The position numbers and the translations under genes are program-made. DNA of 64,000 bases from Hyphomicrobium_A sp963745205 (GTDB taxonomy: Bacteria > Pseudomonadota > Alphaproteobacteria > Rhizobiales > Hyphomicrobiaceae), in assembly GCA_963745205.1 (NCBI GenBank), contig CAVUWX010000007.1, positions 372,001 through 436,000 on the forward strand, written 5' to 3'. Below the pieces are notes generated by a model, which was not told where the DNA came from, made no database searches, and worked only from the letters and a program-made list of their open reading frames with translations. Positions 1 to 9,915 of this stretch are shown piece by piece. Within the stretch, counting starts at the first letter, position 1. Each line of letters starts with the position of its first letter.

Positions 1-96
1 AGGACCGCCTAGGCACGGCGTTGGACCCATTTCACAGCCTCAGAAAGCGTGGGGCTTCTGCTTCAACGTCCTAGGCTGTGTGCACTGCCAGTTGCG

Positions 97-2214
97 CTAC
101 TCGTAACGCAGGGCGTCGATGGGATCGAGACGAGCCGCCTTTCGTGCCGGGTAATAACCGAAGAAGATGCCGACCGCAGCGGAAAACAGGAATCCGCCGG
201 CGACCGCTCCCAGCGAGATTGGCGCGGGCCAGCCGGTCACGATGGAAATCGCTTTTGAGAAGGCGACTCCCATGAGGATCCCCGCAATGCCCCCGCTGAC
301 ACTCAAGAACACGGCTTCGGCGAGGAACTGCAGGAGGACATGGAGCCGGCGGGCGCCGATCGCCATCCGCAGGCCGATTTCACGGGTGCGCTCCGTGACC
401 GACACGAGCAGAATGTTCATGATGCCGATGCCGCCCACCACGAGCGAAATCGATGCGACGGCGGCAAGCAGCAGTGCCATGATGCGGCTTGAGCCCTCGG
501 CGGCTTGCGCGATCTGACTGAGGTTGCGCACGGAAAAATCGCTAATGCCCCCCGGCATGATACGGTGACGGCGAGTCAGAATATCGGTCACCTGCCGGAC
601 CGCGGGCTGTACTTGGTCGGGGCTCGTCGCCTGCACATAGATCTGGTTTACGTAGCCCGTCAGGCGCGCCTGAAGGTTGTAGGGATTTGGCGGCGGCGGA
701 TAGACCCAGTTAAGCGGCGTCTGCTGCTGGCTCGGTGCAGCGACGCCGAGCACCTTGCGCTCGGCCGTGGCGAACGGAACCATGACGATGTCGTCCTGGT
801 CCTGCCCATAACTTGTCTGTCCCTTGCTCCCCAGAACTCCGATGATGCGCAACGGCACGCCCTTGACCTGGAGGAGCGCACCGAGCGGGTTCTCGTCAGG
901 CCTGAACAGCTGACGATAGACCGTTTGCCCAATCAGGGCGACGAGCGCGGCCTTGCTCTCGTCGTCATAGGAAATGGCGCGGCCAGCGGCCACCTGCCAG
1001 TTCGTGATCGGGGGATAGTTGGGGCTCACCCCCTGGATGCTGGTCGTCCAGTTCTGGTTGGCATACTGCGCCTGCCCCAGCTGGCGGATCAGATAGCTCA
1101 CCCTTTCGACTGATGAGGCCTCGTGTCGGATGGCCTGGGCATCGGTCACCGTGAGTGTCGACGCGCTGCCGTAACCCGCACGAACGCCGCTCGTCGTGGT
1201 CGCACCGGGAAGGACCACCAGCAGGTTCGTCCCGAGGCTTTCGATCTGCTTTCTCACTGCCTCGTTCGCACCCTGGCCGATCGCCACCATGGCTATGAGC
1301 GCGGCGACACCGATGAAGACGCCCAGCATGGTGAGCGCAGAGCGCGTCTTGTTGCGGGCGATTGCCTGCATGGCGAGCGCCATGATCATCCCGCCGAAGG
1401 CGAGAAAGGCGCCGGAGCGCATCGCGGTTAGCGGCAGCTCCTGGTGGGGATGGAAGATTGCCATATCGGCCGACTTCGATAACGCTGCCGAGGTCTGTGG
1501 CCGCGGTGCCCGCCGAGGCGTCGGCTGGTCGGAAATGATATTTCCATCGCGCATGGTCACGATGCGGTCTGCAAAGGCAGCGATGTCCGCCTCGTGCGTA
1601 ACAACGAGGATCGTCACGCCCTGCTCACGGTTGAGCGAGACGAGCGTGTCCATGATCTCATAGGACGTGCGGGTATCGAGGTTGCCAGTGGGCTCGTCAG
1701 CCAACAGCAGGCTCGGCGCGTTGATGAGCGCGCGCGCGATAGCGACGCGCTGCTGCTGGCCGCCAGAGAGCTGGCCGGGTGTGTTGCGCTCACGGTCGCC
1801 GAGGCCGAGGAGCTTCAGCGCCTGACGAGCTCGATCGAAGCGTGTGCTGCGGTCGGATGGGCCCGAAACAGTATAGAACAGCGGCAGAGCAACGTTCTCG
1901 ATCGCGCTGGTGCGCGTCAACAGGTTAAAGCTTTGGAACACGAACCCGAGCCGCTCGCTGCGGATGCGCGCGAGTTGCGACTCCCCAAGCGTGGCGACAT
2001 CAACGCCCTCGAAATAGTAGTGGCCGCTCGTCGGTCGATCGAGGCAGCCGAGGATGGACATGAGCGTCGATTTGCCAGACCCCGACGAGCCCATGATGGC
2101 GATGAACTCGCCGCGCTGGACCGTCAGGCTGACGCCGCGCAGCGCCAGCACGTCAATGTCGCCGACGTGATAGGTTCGCGTGACATTGTCGATCTTGATA
2201 ACGGGCTCGGGCAT
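97..2214 (-). CDS. macB: MacB-type ABC transporter, fused ATPase and permease
   Basis: The 705-residue product has an N-terminal ABC ATPase (Walker A GSSGSGKST near residues 42-50, signature LSGGQQQR, Walker B LLLADEPTGNLD). A MacB periplasmic core domain and an FtsX-type permease end with the typical TREIGLRMAIGAR segment follow. In the family this inner-membrane protein works with a MacA adaptor and an outer-membrane channel to export substrates such as macrolides, peptides or lipids; the substrate here is unknown. I chose the ATG at 2214, preceded by a G-rich stretch, over a TTG eight codons upstream. The macA-like gene lies immediately upstream and ends about 20 bases before this start, so the two form an operon. 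No TolC-like gene is visible in the window. Confidence 0.9.
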   Translation of the reverse strand: MPEPVIKIDNVTRTYHVGDIDVLALRGVSLTVQRGEFIAIMGSSGSGKSTLMSILGCLDRPTSGHYYFEGVDVATLGESQLARIRSERLGFVFQSFNLLTRTSAIENVALPLFYTVSGPSDRSTRFDRARQALKLLGLGDRERNTPGQLSGGQQQRVAIARALINAPSLLLADEPTGNLDTRTSYEIMDTLVSLNREQGVTILVVTHEADIAAFADRIVTMRDGNIISDQPTPRRAPRPQTSAALSKSADMAIFHPHQELPLTAMRSGAFLAFGGMIMALAMQAIARNKTRSALTMLGVFIGVAALIAMVAIGQGANEAVRKQIESLGTNLLVVLPGATTTSGVRAGYGSASTLTVTDAQAIRHEASSVERVSYLIRQLGQAQYANQNWTTSIQGVSPNYPPITNWQVAAGRAISYDDESKAALVALIGQTVYRQLFRPDENPLGALLQVKGVPLRIIGVLGSKGQTSYGQDQDDIVMVPFATAERKVLGVAAPSQQQTPLNWVYPPPPNPYNLQARLTGYVNQIYVQATSPDQVQPAVRQVTDILTRRHRIMPGGISDFSVRNLSQIAQAAEGSSRIMALLLAAVASISLVVGGIGIMNILLVSVTERTREIGLRMAIGARRLHVLLQFLAEAVFLSVSGGIAGILMGVAFSKAISIVTGWPAPISLGAVAGGFLFSAAVGIFFGYYPARKAARLDPIDALRYE

Positions 2215-2234
2215 GTCGCCCCCATACGCGGCAA

Positions 2235-3553
2235 TCAAAACCGGGGCAACGGAACTGCACGCTGGCCGCTCTCCGATCCGCTCTGTTCCGAGATAACGAC
2301 CTGATCGCCCATCTTAAGGTCGCCTTTTACGATCTCGGTGAAGCTGTCGTCATCGAGGCCAAGAACCACCGAAACGGCTGTAGGCTGGCCGTCACGCATG
2401 ACCCAGAGGCGTCCCGCTTCGTTGATGCCGATGGAGGAGGTAACCAACGGGGCGCAGTGGCCTCCGGCATTGCCGCTCCCTCAAGACCACCGGGTGCATA
2501 CCGCAACGCCTGATCAGGCACGCGGATCGCATCGTTGCGCTGATCGACGATGATCCTGGTCGACGCGGTCATGCCCGGCTTGAGCGCCAGGTCGGTATTG
2601 TCGACGCTGACCACGACGTCAAATGTCACGACGTTCTGCACCGTCTGCGGGGATTGGCGCACCTGAGTTACCACGCCCTCGAACGTGCGCTTGGGAAACG
2701 CATCGACCGCGAAAGTCGCGCGGTTGCCCTCCTTGATGCCGCCGATGTCGCTTTCACTGACGTTGGTGTCGACCTGCATCTTGGTGAGATCGGTGGCGAT
2801 TAGGAACAGTGTCGGGGTCTGAAAGCTCGCTGCGACCGTCTGGCCCATCGTCACATTGCGCGAGACGACCGTGCCGTCCACTGGCGAACTAATATTCGTA
2901 TAGTCGAGGTTCACCTGTGCGGCGTCGAGCTGGGCTTGGCGCTGATCGATGGTTGCTTCGTCGAATTGGATTTGGGCCTGTGCCTGATCATAGGCGCTCT
3001 TCGCATTATCGACCGCATCCTGGGAAGCTGCGTAGGTCTTTACCAGGTGAGCGTAGCGCTCGTAGGTCAGCTTCAAATAGACAAGGCTAGCTTTGTCCTT
3101 TTCGAGCTGCGCTTTCTGCACGGCAAGATTGGCTTTGTTCTCATTCACGACGGATTGATACGGACGCGGGTCGATCTTGGCGCAGATCTGTCCCTGCTTC
3201 ACTTGTGTATTGTAGTCGCAATAGAGTTGCTGGATCACGCCGGAAACGTAGCTACCAACGATGATGGTCAGCACCGGATTGACCGTGCCCGTCGCTGTCA
3301 CAGTGCGGGTGATCGGGCCTCGCGTTACCGGCGCGGTGGCATATTGAACGCCGGTATGGCTGCGGGAGGTCCACCACAGCGCCCCAGCTAGACCCGTGAG
3401 AAGCAGAAGTGACAGCAATCCGCCGATGATCCAGGCACTGCCGAGCATGACACGTCGTGCCGGTGAGGCACGCAGAAACGAACGAACCTTTTCGGTCACA
3501 CCGCTTTCGCTCACACCGCTCCGCCGTACCTTGCTGCCAATCTGCTCGTTCAT
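2235..3553 (-). CDS. macA: MacA-like periplasmic adaptor (RND/HlyD family), frameshifted near its 3' end
   Basis: This membrane-fusion protein has one N-terminal transmembrane segment, a biotinyl-lipoyl-like half (VGSYVSGVIQQLY), a long alpha-helical hairpin rich in Gln, Lys and Ala, and a beta-barrel domain. It would bridge MacB to an outer-membrane channel. The frame breaks near 2449-2452: the upstream frame runs into an unrelated tail, while the expected C-terminus (GINEAGRLWVMRDGQ, ending AVPLPRF) continues in another frame down to 2235. A GGGG run (CCCC in the gene) sits exactly at the break, so loss of one C explains it. Start taken at the ATG at 3553; an in-frame start at 3577 is possible. 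It is a real frameshift or a sequence error. Confidence 0.8.
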
Positions 3554-4124
3554 TGCATCACCGTGTCGTCCGCGCATTAGCAGTCGCGGCAGGTTTTGAG
3601 CTCCTTGTCGAACTTCTTCGTTCTGGAACTTCTGTAGGACCCTCGCGTCAGGCAAACTCTGGAGTTCCCGCCTTCCCCTTGACGCAGAGGATCGAAGCTG
3701 GGCGATCCCAACCACCATAGAGGATAAGAAAGGCGGCAGCGCACGTCATGACGCTCAATACCATCAACACCGCACTGTTCTACGCGTTAATGTGGGCCAT
3801 CCCATCCGACGTATCCTGCCGCAAATAGCAAAGCGGCGCTCTTCGAGCGCGGACGCGCAAGTACATTCTTGGCTAGCCAGCGTGATTGCCTCCTCTAGGG
3901 GCCCCTACACCAATCGACCATTCCTCTGTCGCCGCTGTTCGTGACTCCGGATAGAAAATGTATCGCTTTGTAAGGGGAGCTAATGAAAGCGCCGACCGCA
4001 GGCCGTCATGGTCGGTGATTTCAAATCAGTTTCGTGTGCCGACCATGTGGGATCCTAACTGTGCAAGCGTGCTCTAGGGCCGCTGGGGCGTTGTAGCCCC
4101 AAAAGCTGACCTCCGATCCAACTA
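3554..4124. other. Intergenic stretch upstream of macA without a supported gene
   Basis: I see no convincing gene in this stretch. It must hold the promoter of the macAB-like pair on the minus strand and runs into lipoprotein debris at its right end. Open frames here have neither ribosome binding sites nor protein-like composition. Confidence 0.4.
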
Positions 4125-4245
4125 CCACACAACCCGCAGACGGCGGGACATTCGCCACAGCGGGACAGCTCTTGTCGGACTGAACCTTGGCTATCGTGTA
4201 GAACTTCCAATTCAAACGGGTGAGCTCGGCTTCTCGTTGAGCCTC
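4125..4245 (-). pseudogene. Lipoprotein 3'-end remnant, copy A
   Basis: Read on the minus strand, this encodes QREAELTRLNWKFYTIAKV followed by QSDKSCPAVAN, closely matching debris at 8991-9160, 14021-14100 and 14368-14577. The intact front half of the same family is at about 22913-23118. An open frame runs through the copy, but it has no plausible N-terminus and reads on into unrelated sequence, so I treat it as a gene fragment. See the finding on this repeat family. Confidence 0.6.
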
Positions 4246-4259
4246 CCGACGATGCCAGG

Positions 4260-4493
4260 TCATGGTTCCCGCCTCACCAGCGATCCTAATAAGGCCAAGA
4301 CTGCCAAGGCAGGAATCAGCAGCAACAGCACCACACCGACCGTGATGGCGATACCCACGAGCACGAACACGATGAGCGCGAGTGCGCACCAGACGGCCAG
4401 AAATACCCCCGCGCCCAATAACCAGGCACGCCACCCCCCGATAACTGTCGTCTCACCATTCCGAGTAACGACGATCGTCCGCCTTGTCGGCAT
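4260..4493 (-). CDS. Small two-span membrane protein
   Basis: The 77-residue protein has a short basic N-terminus (MPTRRTIVVTRNGE) and two closely spaced hydrophobic segments, WLLGAGVFLAVWCALALI and VGIAITVGVVLLLLIPALAV. The ATG at 4493 has a good ribosome binding site (GGAG about 9 bases upstream), which favours it over a start 22 codons earlier. The stop lies just before lipoprotein debris. I do not recognise the family. Location is predicted to be the inner membrane. Confidence 0.6.
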   Translation of the reverse strand: MPTRRTIVVTRNGETTVIGGWRAWLLGAGVFLAVWCALALIVFVLVGIAITVGVVLLLLIPALAVLALLGSLVRREP

Positions 4494-4687
4494 CCCTGCT
4501 TCTCCGCTTTGACTTTGTCCATCACCACCGCTCTGCCACGGCGTACAGCCGCCGTTCATCGGCCGCGGCTATTCTGCTCATGCCTCGCTTGATGGAGTCC
4601 CCCTTCCCAATCGATGGCATGGGCGCCTCTCCGGCCTATCACCCCCACCACCCCCCGGGCGGGATCGAGGCGCCCTCACCCTTTTCG

Positions 4688-4915
4688 TCATTCGAAGAAG
4701 CCGAACGGCGGTTTCTTGTCCGGCTTTTTCGGCTGCTCCTCACCGGCGAGGAGACGTCTGCCCCTCGGTGTCACGACCGCTGCGAGGCCGACAAGGAATA
4801 GAAAGCCATCCGCCTCAAGTGCTTTGGCCGTTGCGAGCTCCTCATCCAGCAGCCGCGTCGCCTTGCCCTCGGCGGCAAGTTTTCTCAACAGCTGACGCTC
4901 GCGCTCGGTCAACAC
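4688..4915 (-). CDS. Small hypothetical protein
   Basis: The 75-residue product is rich in charged helices (MLTERERQLLRKLAAEG), followed by VTPRGRRLLAGEE and a Lys/Pro tail. The composition is protein-like, and the TPRGRRLL segment recalls the wing end of small winged-helix proteins, but that is only a resemblance. The start is a GTG at 4915 with a weak ribosome binding site. Function unknown. Confidence 0.4.
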   Translation of the reverse strand: MLTERERQLLRKLAAEGKATRLLDEELATAKALEADGFLFLVGLAAVVTPRGRRLLAGEEQPKKPDKKPPFGFFE

Positions 4916-5178
4916 GTAAATCTCGCTTCTGCTGCTCGACCGCCAACGATCAACGTCGGTGGTTCCGTGGTGTACGGACTGACCAACAATTCCATTTGAA
5001 GTCGTGTATTGGCATTAATCTTATCTCACACAGCAGCCCCGCCGTAGCGCCGGCCACACAGCCTGGCCGCTTACCTCACAGTTAATGCCATCCCCTGTCA
5101 GCTGAGATATCGCGAAGGGTTCGCTTAAACTTTTCGAGGACATCTTTCGTCTCAGGAAACGTCTAGGAGTGTTGCGCC

Positions 5179-5559
5179 ATGACCGTCGAGATACGGCAGG
5201 CCGGCGCCGAATGGCTCGTGGAAGTCCACGGAGAACCGGTCGGTCGAGCGGACAGTGCCGTGGAGGCCTTAGAGCTCGCTGTGTACTGGGAGAGGCGCCT
5301 CGATTGCGTAGCTTCCTGGCGGGTCAACCAGGACAAACGGCCACTGCCGGACTCACTCACCTGCATTCTTGGCGCTACTCAAGTCTGGGCAATGGCTGGC
5401 GTAGGTAATCCACACCGCGCGCTTTTCCGCTTGGCAAGAGCCGCGAGCGAGCCCGGCTCGGCCACGATCACCTCGAGCCCGACCATCTCCTTGTTGAGCC
5501 GGGCGCGGGGCGACTCGCCGAGAGACGAACGAAATGCTAGCGGATCATGCCCGCTCTGA
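5179..5559 (+). CDS. Hypothetical protein, possibly with a degenerate 3' half
   Basis: An AGGAG-type site sits upstream of the ATG. The first 70 residues (MTVEIRQAGAEWLVEVHGEP and on) look like a compact alpha/beta protein with conserved-looking tryptophans. The last 50 residues are Ser/Arg/Pro-rich and look out of frame, and the frame ends next to a recombinase remnant at 5531-5624. It is probably a small gene whose 3' end was altered by recombination. Function unknown. Confidence 0.4.
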   Translation: MTVEIRQAGAEWLVEVHGEPVGRADSAVEALELAVYWERRLDCVASWRVNQDKRPLPDSLTCILGATQVWAMAGVGNPHRALFRLARAASEPGSATITSSPTISLLSRARGDSPRDERNASGSCPL

Positions 5560-5624
5560 GCACGACCCAGCGCTACATCGAAGCGGACGTTGAGGCGCAG
5601 AGAAAGGTCGTGGACGTGATTTAA
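5531..5624 (+). pseudogene. Tyrosine recombinase 3'-end remnant 1
   Basis: Translation gives ALSTTQRYIEADVEAQRKVV followed by DVI and a stop. This is the C-terminal box of a XerC/D-type tyrosine recombinase, including the catalytic Tyr in TTQRYI. The preceding residues (EMLADHA) match the family pattern LAGHA but lie one frame off, so the fragment is shifted as well as truncated. A near-identical piece is at 9819-9896. Confidence 0.7.
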
Positions 5625-5874
5625 GGCGTGAACTCATAAACTAGGAGTGATGGGAGCTTCTGCTTCAGGTCCGAAAGCCGCTATCCGTGAGCCGTCGTGC
5701 CATGTCGCTGAAGGGCCGATTGTGTTGAAAAACGATTTCGAGGGCCGCAGCCGAGACCTCAGAGGAAACGGGATTCCTGAACTGCGCGGGAAGAGCGAGT
5801 GGAGGCGTCACCGCTCGGCGCAATGTTAGTCTGCGCGGCGCCCTGAAGCGCGAGGAGGCCTGGCAGCCTCCATT

Positions 5875-6204
5875 CAGGTGCTTTGACGATCTTTCCCCAT
5901 TAAGCCGCTGGCAAGCCGCAGCGCGAGGACTGCATGCAGGGCGACGGCTGGCCACAGAAGACGACCGCTCCATTCCCCACGAATTCCCGTATAAGCGAGG
6001 TACAGCGCAACGAGCACATTGACGCCGGTCGACGGCTAGTTGCCAAGCCCAAGCCGATAAGTGCGATGCCTGTCACCCGGCCGAAGATGTCAGCCCGGCG
6101 GCGTCCGTGCCAGCTAGCACCCGAATGACAAATTCCGGCGCCACCAGAAGGGCAATTCCTGTGACCCCTTCGGCGACAGCGGCGAGAATGAGCACCTTTT
6201 TCAT
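5875..6204 (-). pseudogene. Frameshifted small membrane protein gene
   Basis: Reading from the ATG at 6204 gives MKKVLILAAVAEGVTGIALL and a short continuation before a stop. In the next frame comes RVTGIALIGLGLA, and in a third frame VNVLVALYLAYTGIRGEW, then WPAVALHAVLALRLASG, ending at 5875. Joined, these give a normal four-helix membrane protein of about 110 residues of a type common in Rhizobiales, so the gene carries two frameshifts. It lies among recombinase and lipoprotein debris and is probably genuinely decayed. Confidence 0.6.
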
Positions 6205-6260
6205 CGCGCCGGTTACTCCTCGTCTCTAGCCTGACCGACCCTGTTGATGGCTGGAAGCTG

Positions 6261-8777
6261 CTAGCGTTTCGGTGCTTCAATAGGGTCGGGCTCCGGTGCG
6301 GCCATAGGCCCTAGTTCCGCTTTAGACTCCGGTACCACCTTAGGCTCCGGTTCGAGCTTGAACGTCAGTTTGTTGATCTTGCCAGTGAACTTGAACGGAA
6401 CATCGTAGCGATACTCGAGCATCGCGACCCCAGTGCGGGTGTCCTGGCCAACGTCAAACGACTCGTCCTCCGGGAACGTGATCGGCGTGGTGTGTTCCAT
6501 TGATTTCCTGTCCACTTCCTTGCCATCCACGGAGAGCACACCCGTACCGCCGCTCCCCAAGTCAGGGCCATCGGACTTGAAGTCGAAGACGATGGTGTGC
6601 TTGCCAGCGTCCAACGCGGGCCCTGACCACGTCGTGCGCTTGAGGTTAAGCAGGTTATAGAGGAATACCGGCTTGCCCGCACGAACGCCCGCCACGCCTT
6701 TGCTCAGGAACAGCCCGTAGCCGCCGAAGCGCCCGCCCTCGGTGACGATCATGCCTTCCGCACCACCATCGGGGATCTCGACCTCGGCGGTGATGGTGTA
6801 GGACTTGTCCAGAATGCGTGGTGCCGCGCTGGCTGGCACGCCGCTCAATTCGCCCGAGTAGGTGAAGACCGTTCGTCCCGCCGTGAGGCTTGGGCGCGGC
6901 GCGTTCCAACGCGCGAGCGTCGAGTTGTCCAGCGGAAGCACGTTGTACTTCGCCGCCTCGGAATAGAAGCGGTCCTGCAGCTCCTTGACCTTCTCCGGCA
7001 TTTTGTCAGCCAGGTCGTTGAACTGGGTGGGGTCTTCGTGAAGATTATAAAGCTCCCACTTGTACCCGGTGATGACATCCGGAGGCGGAGCGCTGCTTAG
7101 CTCCCACGGGAGAGTCGCCGGCGTCGTGGATGCGATCCAACCGTCGTGATAGATGGCGCGATTGCCGAGCATCTCGAAGTATTGCGTCGTGTGTCGGGTT
7201 GGGGCGTCGGCATTCGCCTTGTCCCAAGTATAAGTCATGCTTACCCCTTCGATAGGGGCCTGCTTGATACCGTTGATCGTATCGGGCGCCGGGATACCGG
7301 TCGCGTCGAGGATGGTCGGTACAATGTCGATGACGTGGTGGAATTGGCGGCGGATACCGCCTACGTCCGTGATGTGGCCCGGCCAGGATATGGCCATGCC
7401 CTGGGCCGTCCCGCCGAAGTGCGATGGGACCTGCTTCACCCACTTGAACGGGGTGTCCATGGCCCATGCCCATTCTGCCGCAAAGTGCGGGAAGGTCCGG
7501 TCGGTCCCCCAGAACGGGTACCAGAGGTATTGGGCCTTCACCGGCACGGGGACACCATTAAAAGTGGTGAACTCGTTCGGTGTGCCGTTGAGCATGCCTT
7601 CGGCGCTCGCGCCATTGTCGCCGCTGATACAGATGATCAAGGTGTTGTCGAGTTCGCCGAGGTCTTCGACTTCCTGGATGACGCGGCCGATCTCATTGTC
7701 GGCGTAGGCGAGGTAGGCCCCATAGACATCCATTTGCTTGATGAAAAGCTTCTTCTGCAACAAATCGAGGGAGTCCCATTTCGGCAGTCCCCTCTCGCCC
7801 TCCGGCCACGGTGTTAACTTGGCGTTCTCAGGCATAATGCCCAAGCGCTTTTGGTTGGCGAAGATGGTCTCGCGTAGCTTGTTCCAGCCATCATCGAACA
7901 GGTGCATCTCGCTGATCTTCTTGATCCACTCCGGTGTTGGATGATGTGGCGCATGGGTGGCGCCAGGCACGTAATAGACGAGCCAGGGCTTGCCGGGCGC
8001 GATCTCCTTAAGCTGCTTCATGTATTGGATGGCCTCGTCGGCCATTGCCGTCTCCAAGTTCCAGCCGGGATTGTCCTGGAAGGGGTAGATGGCCGTCGTA
8101 TTGCGGTACAGGTTCGGTTGCCACTGGCTGGTGTCGCCACCGACAAAGCCATAGAAATAATCGAAGCCCATACCGTTCGGCCATTGATCGAACGGCCCAG
8201 CTTGGCTCGACTGGTAAAAGGGCGTGTTGTGGTCCTTGCCAAACCACGCGGTCGCGTATCCGTTCGCCTTCAGGATTGTGCCGATGGTGCCCTTGTCAAT
8301 CGGGATTATTGAGTCGTAACCCGGGAACCCCGTCGCTATTTCGCCTACCACCCCGTTGCCTACCGAGTGATGGTTGCGGCCGGTAATCAGCGCAGCGCGC
8401 GTCGGCGAGCAGAGCGCAGTGGAGTGGAAATCGGTGTAGCGCAGACCGTGTGCGGCGATACGGTCGAGCGCCGGTGTAGGGATCACCCCGCCAAAAGTGG
8501 ACGGCGCGGCAAATCCGACATCGTCAGTCATAATGAGCAACACGTTGGGCGCGGCCTTCGGCGGTACGACGCGCGGCGCCCACCACGGCGTCGACTTCGA
8601 GGCCCTTTCCTTGATCACCCCGCCGAATTGCGGAGCGGGGGGCGGAATTTGATTCCCAGGGATTGTGGTGGTGGCAGTGGGTGAACCCAGCTCACCGGTG
8701 ACCTGCTGAGCCACCGCCGGATCAGAGATGAGGGCAATGATGCTGAGGCCGGAGAGGGTGAGCGCCGTCGTCTTCAT
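6261..8777 (-). CDS. Periplasmic type I arylsulfatase
   Basis: The 838-residue protein has a signal peptide (MKTTALTLSGLSIIALISDP...AVA), the N-terminal metal site LLIMTDDVGF, and the sulfatase signature LCSPTRAALITGR, whose Cys (residue about 123) is converted to formylglycine. A second metal-site segment (CISGDNGAS) and the GATHAPHHPTPEW motif follow. A jelly-roll-like C-terminal extension and a Pro/Glu-rich tail come last. It would hydrolyse sulfate esters in the periplasm. The ATG at 8777 has GGAG 7 bases upstream and begins a signal peptide; the upstream in-frame ATG does not. No sulfatase-maturing enzyme is in the window. The gene stands alone in the accessory region. Confidence 0.92.
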   Translation of the reverse strand: MKTTALTLSGLSIIALISDPAVAQQVTGELGSPTATTTIPGNQIPPPAPQFGGVIKERASKSTPWWAPRVVPPKAAPNVLLIMTDDVGFAAPSTFGGVIPTPALDRIAAHGLRYTDFHSTALCSPTRAALITGRNHHSVGNGVVGEIATGFPGYDSIIPIDKGTIGTILKANGYATAWFGKDHNTPFYQSSQAGPFDQWPNGMGFDYFYGFVGGDTSQWQPNLYRNTTAIYPFQDNPGWNLETAMADEAIQYMKQLKEIAPGKPWLVYYVPGATHAPHHPTPEWIKKISEMHLFDDGWNKLRETIFANQKRLGIMPENAKLTPWPEGERGLPKWDSLDLLQKKLFIKQMDVYGAYLAYADNEIGRVIQEVEDLGELDNTLIICISGDNGASAEGMLNGTPNEFTTFNGVPVPVKAQYLWYPFWGTDRTFPHFAAEWAWAMDTPFKWVKQVPSHFGGTAQGMAISWPGHITDVGGIRRQFHHVIDIVPTILDATGIPAPDTINGIKQAPIEGVSMTYTWDKANADAPTRHTTQYFEMLGNRAIYHDGWIASTTPATLPWELSSAPPPDVITGYKWELYNLHEDPTQFNDLADKMPEKVKELQDRFYSEAAKYNVLPLDNSTLARWNAPRPSLTAGRTVFTYSGELSGVPASAAPRILDKSYTITAEVEIPDGGAEGMIVTEGGRFGGYGLFLSKGVAGVRAGKPVFLYNLLNLKRTTWSGPALDAGKHTIVFDFKSDGPDLGSGGTGVLSVDGKEVDRKSMEHTTPITFPEDESFDVGQDTRTGVAMLEYRYDVPFKFTGKINKLTFKLEPEPKVVPESKAELGPMAAPEPDPIEAPKR

Positions 8778-8990
8778 GACGCTACTCCATTTGACCGCTG
8801 TGCGTCGGGCGCGCTTCAAGCCAAGCTACGTATAGTGGTGTCGCATCGCGTATCCAGGCACGCCACTGTAGAGCGTAATACTACTGAGTGACAGCGCAGA
8901 TATTCGGGATGGACGTGATTCAAGCCCCAAGTTGGAGGCTCGACATATATGCACTCAGATTACGAACGGCGTGAAGCGGGGTGACAAAAG

Positions 8991-9160
8991 TTACCGCACA
9001 ACCGAGCTCGCCGGTCCCGTGGCCACAGAAGGACAGCTCTTGTCGGACTGCACCTTGGCTATGGCATAGAGCTTCCCGTTCACCCGGATGATCTCGGCAT
9101 CTCGTTCCGCATCAGTGTTTGAAGAGAGCAACGCGCGTTGAGATCAGCTCTCACACTAGG
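8991..9160 (-). pseudogene. Lipoprotein 3'-end remnant, copy B
   Basis: The minus strand encodes SSNTDAERDAEIIRVNGKLY, then AIAKVQSDKSCPSVATG and ASSVVR with a TAA at 8991. A frameshift separates this from an upstream DLNAR that matches DLNAP in the intact N-terminal half at 23.0 kb. No start codon is usable. It is the best preserved 3' end of the family. Confidence 0.65.
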
Positions 9161-9329
9161 CAACTGCGTCCTCTTTGCCTCAGGACCGCGGCATTTGACT
9201 CCTGTTTGATCTGGATCACCGCACAAGATTGAAGAATCCGCGGATTTTGGACCGCTGCCGTCGGACTTTGTGCCCTGCGGGTCCTTGTTGCGGCGGGTCC
9301 GTGGTCTTGACCAAATTAAGGGAAGGCGC

Positions 9330-9815
9330 ATGCGGCGAGGAACTGGGCCTATGTCGGGGTCGCCGCAAGGACTCCTTGCCAAAGGAGCAATCCTCACGAC
9401 GTGCGCGCTCTTGACGGCTTGCGGTGGAGCGCAATTGGAGTCCGCTTCGCGCGCCGCTGCCCGCACACCGATCCAACTTTCCGCCAGCGAGCGAGAGCAC
9501 CTCCGCCTCGGGATGCGAGTGTATCTCGAAAGCGTCGAAGGGATCACCGACGCCCTGGCTGGCAACAAGATGCGACTGGTTGCGAAGGCCGCGAAAAAGT
9601 CGGGCATGGGCATGGTGGACGAGCCGGAGATCGCAATCGCCATGAAGCTGCCGCCTGAATTCGTCGCGATCAGCTTGGACACGCATCAAAAATTCGATGC
9701 CCTGGCGCAGGAGGCCGCTGAGGGCGGGACCAAGGTGGGGGCTCTGACGCATATGGGCGAGATCCTAGCCAACTGTACGGCATGCCATGCGACGTACCGG
9801 CTTTCGCCCCAATGA
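9330..9815 (+). CDS. Cytochrome c-type lipoprotein (c'/c-556-like)
   Basis: The 161-residue protein carries a lipobox-type signal (TTCALLTAC, lipidated Cys near residue 31), a helical body and a C-terminal haem site CTACHATYR. A single CXXCH close to the C-terminus in a four-helix context is the arrangement of class II cytochromes c (c', c-556). The ATG at 9330 follows an AAGGGA site; the upstream in-frame start would add an Arg-rich stretch that does not look like a signal peptide. Likely anchored in the envelope and covalently haem-loaded. The stop lies directly before recombinase remnant 2. Confidence 0.75.
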   Translation: MRRGTGPMSGSPQGLLAKGAILTTCALLTACGGAQLESASRAAARTPIQLSASEREHLRLGMRVYLESVEGITDALAGNKMRLVAKAAKKSGMGMVDEPEIAIAMKLPPEFVAISLDTHQKFDALAQEAAEGGTKVGALTHMGEILANCTACHATYRLSPQ

Positions 9816-9818
9816 ACC

Positions 9819-9896
9819 TGCCACGCCGCTCTGAGCACGACCCAGCGCTACATTGAAGCCGACGTAGAGGCGCAGAGAAAGGTTGTGGACCTGATC
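9819..9896 (+). pseudogene. Tyrosine recombinase 3'-end remnant 2
   Basis: In frame from 9819 this reads CHAALSTTQRYIEADVEAQR then KVVDLI. It is the recombinase C-terminus with the box II His and the catalytic Tyr, almost identical to the copy at 5531-5624. No upstream recombinase sequence is present; the preceding bases belong to the cytochrome gene. Confidence 0.7.
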
Positions 9897-9915
9897 CGAA
9901 GCTTTGCCGGGAGTT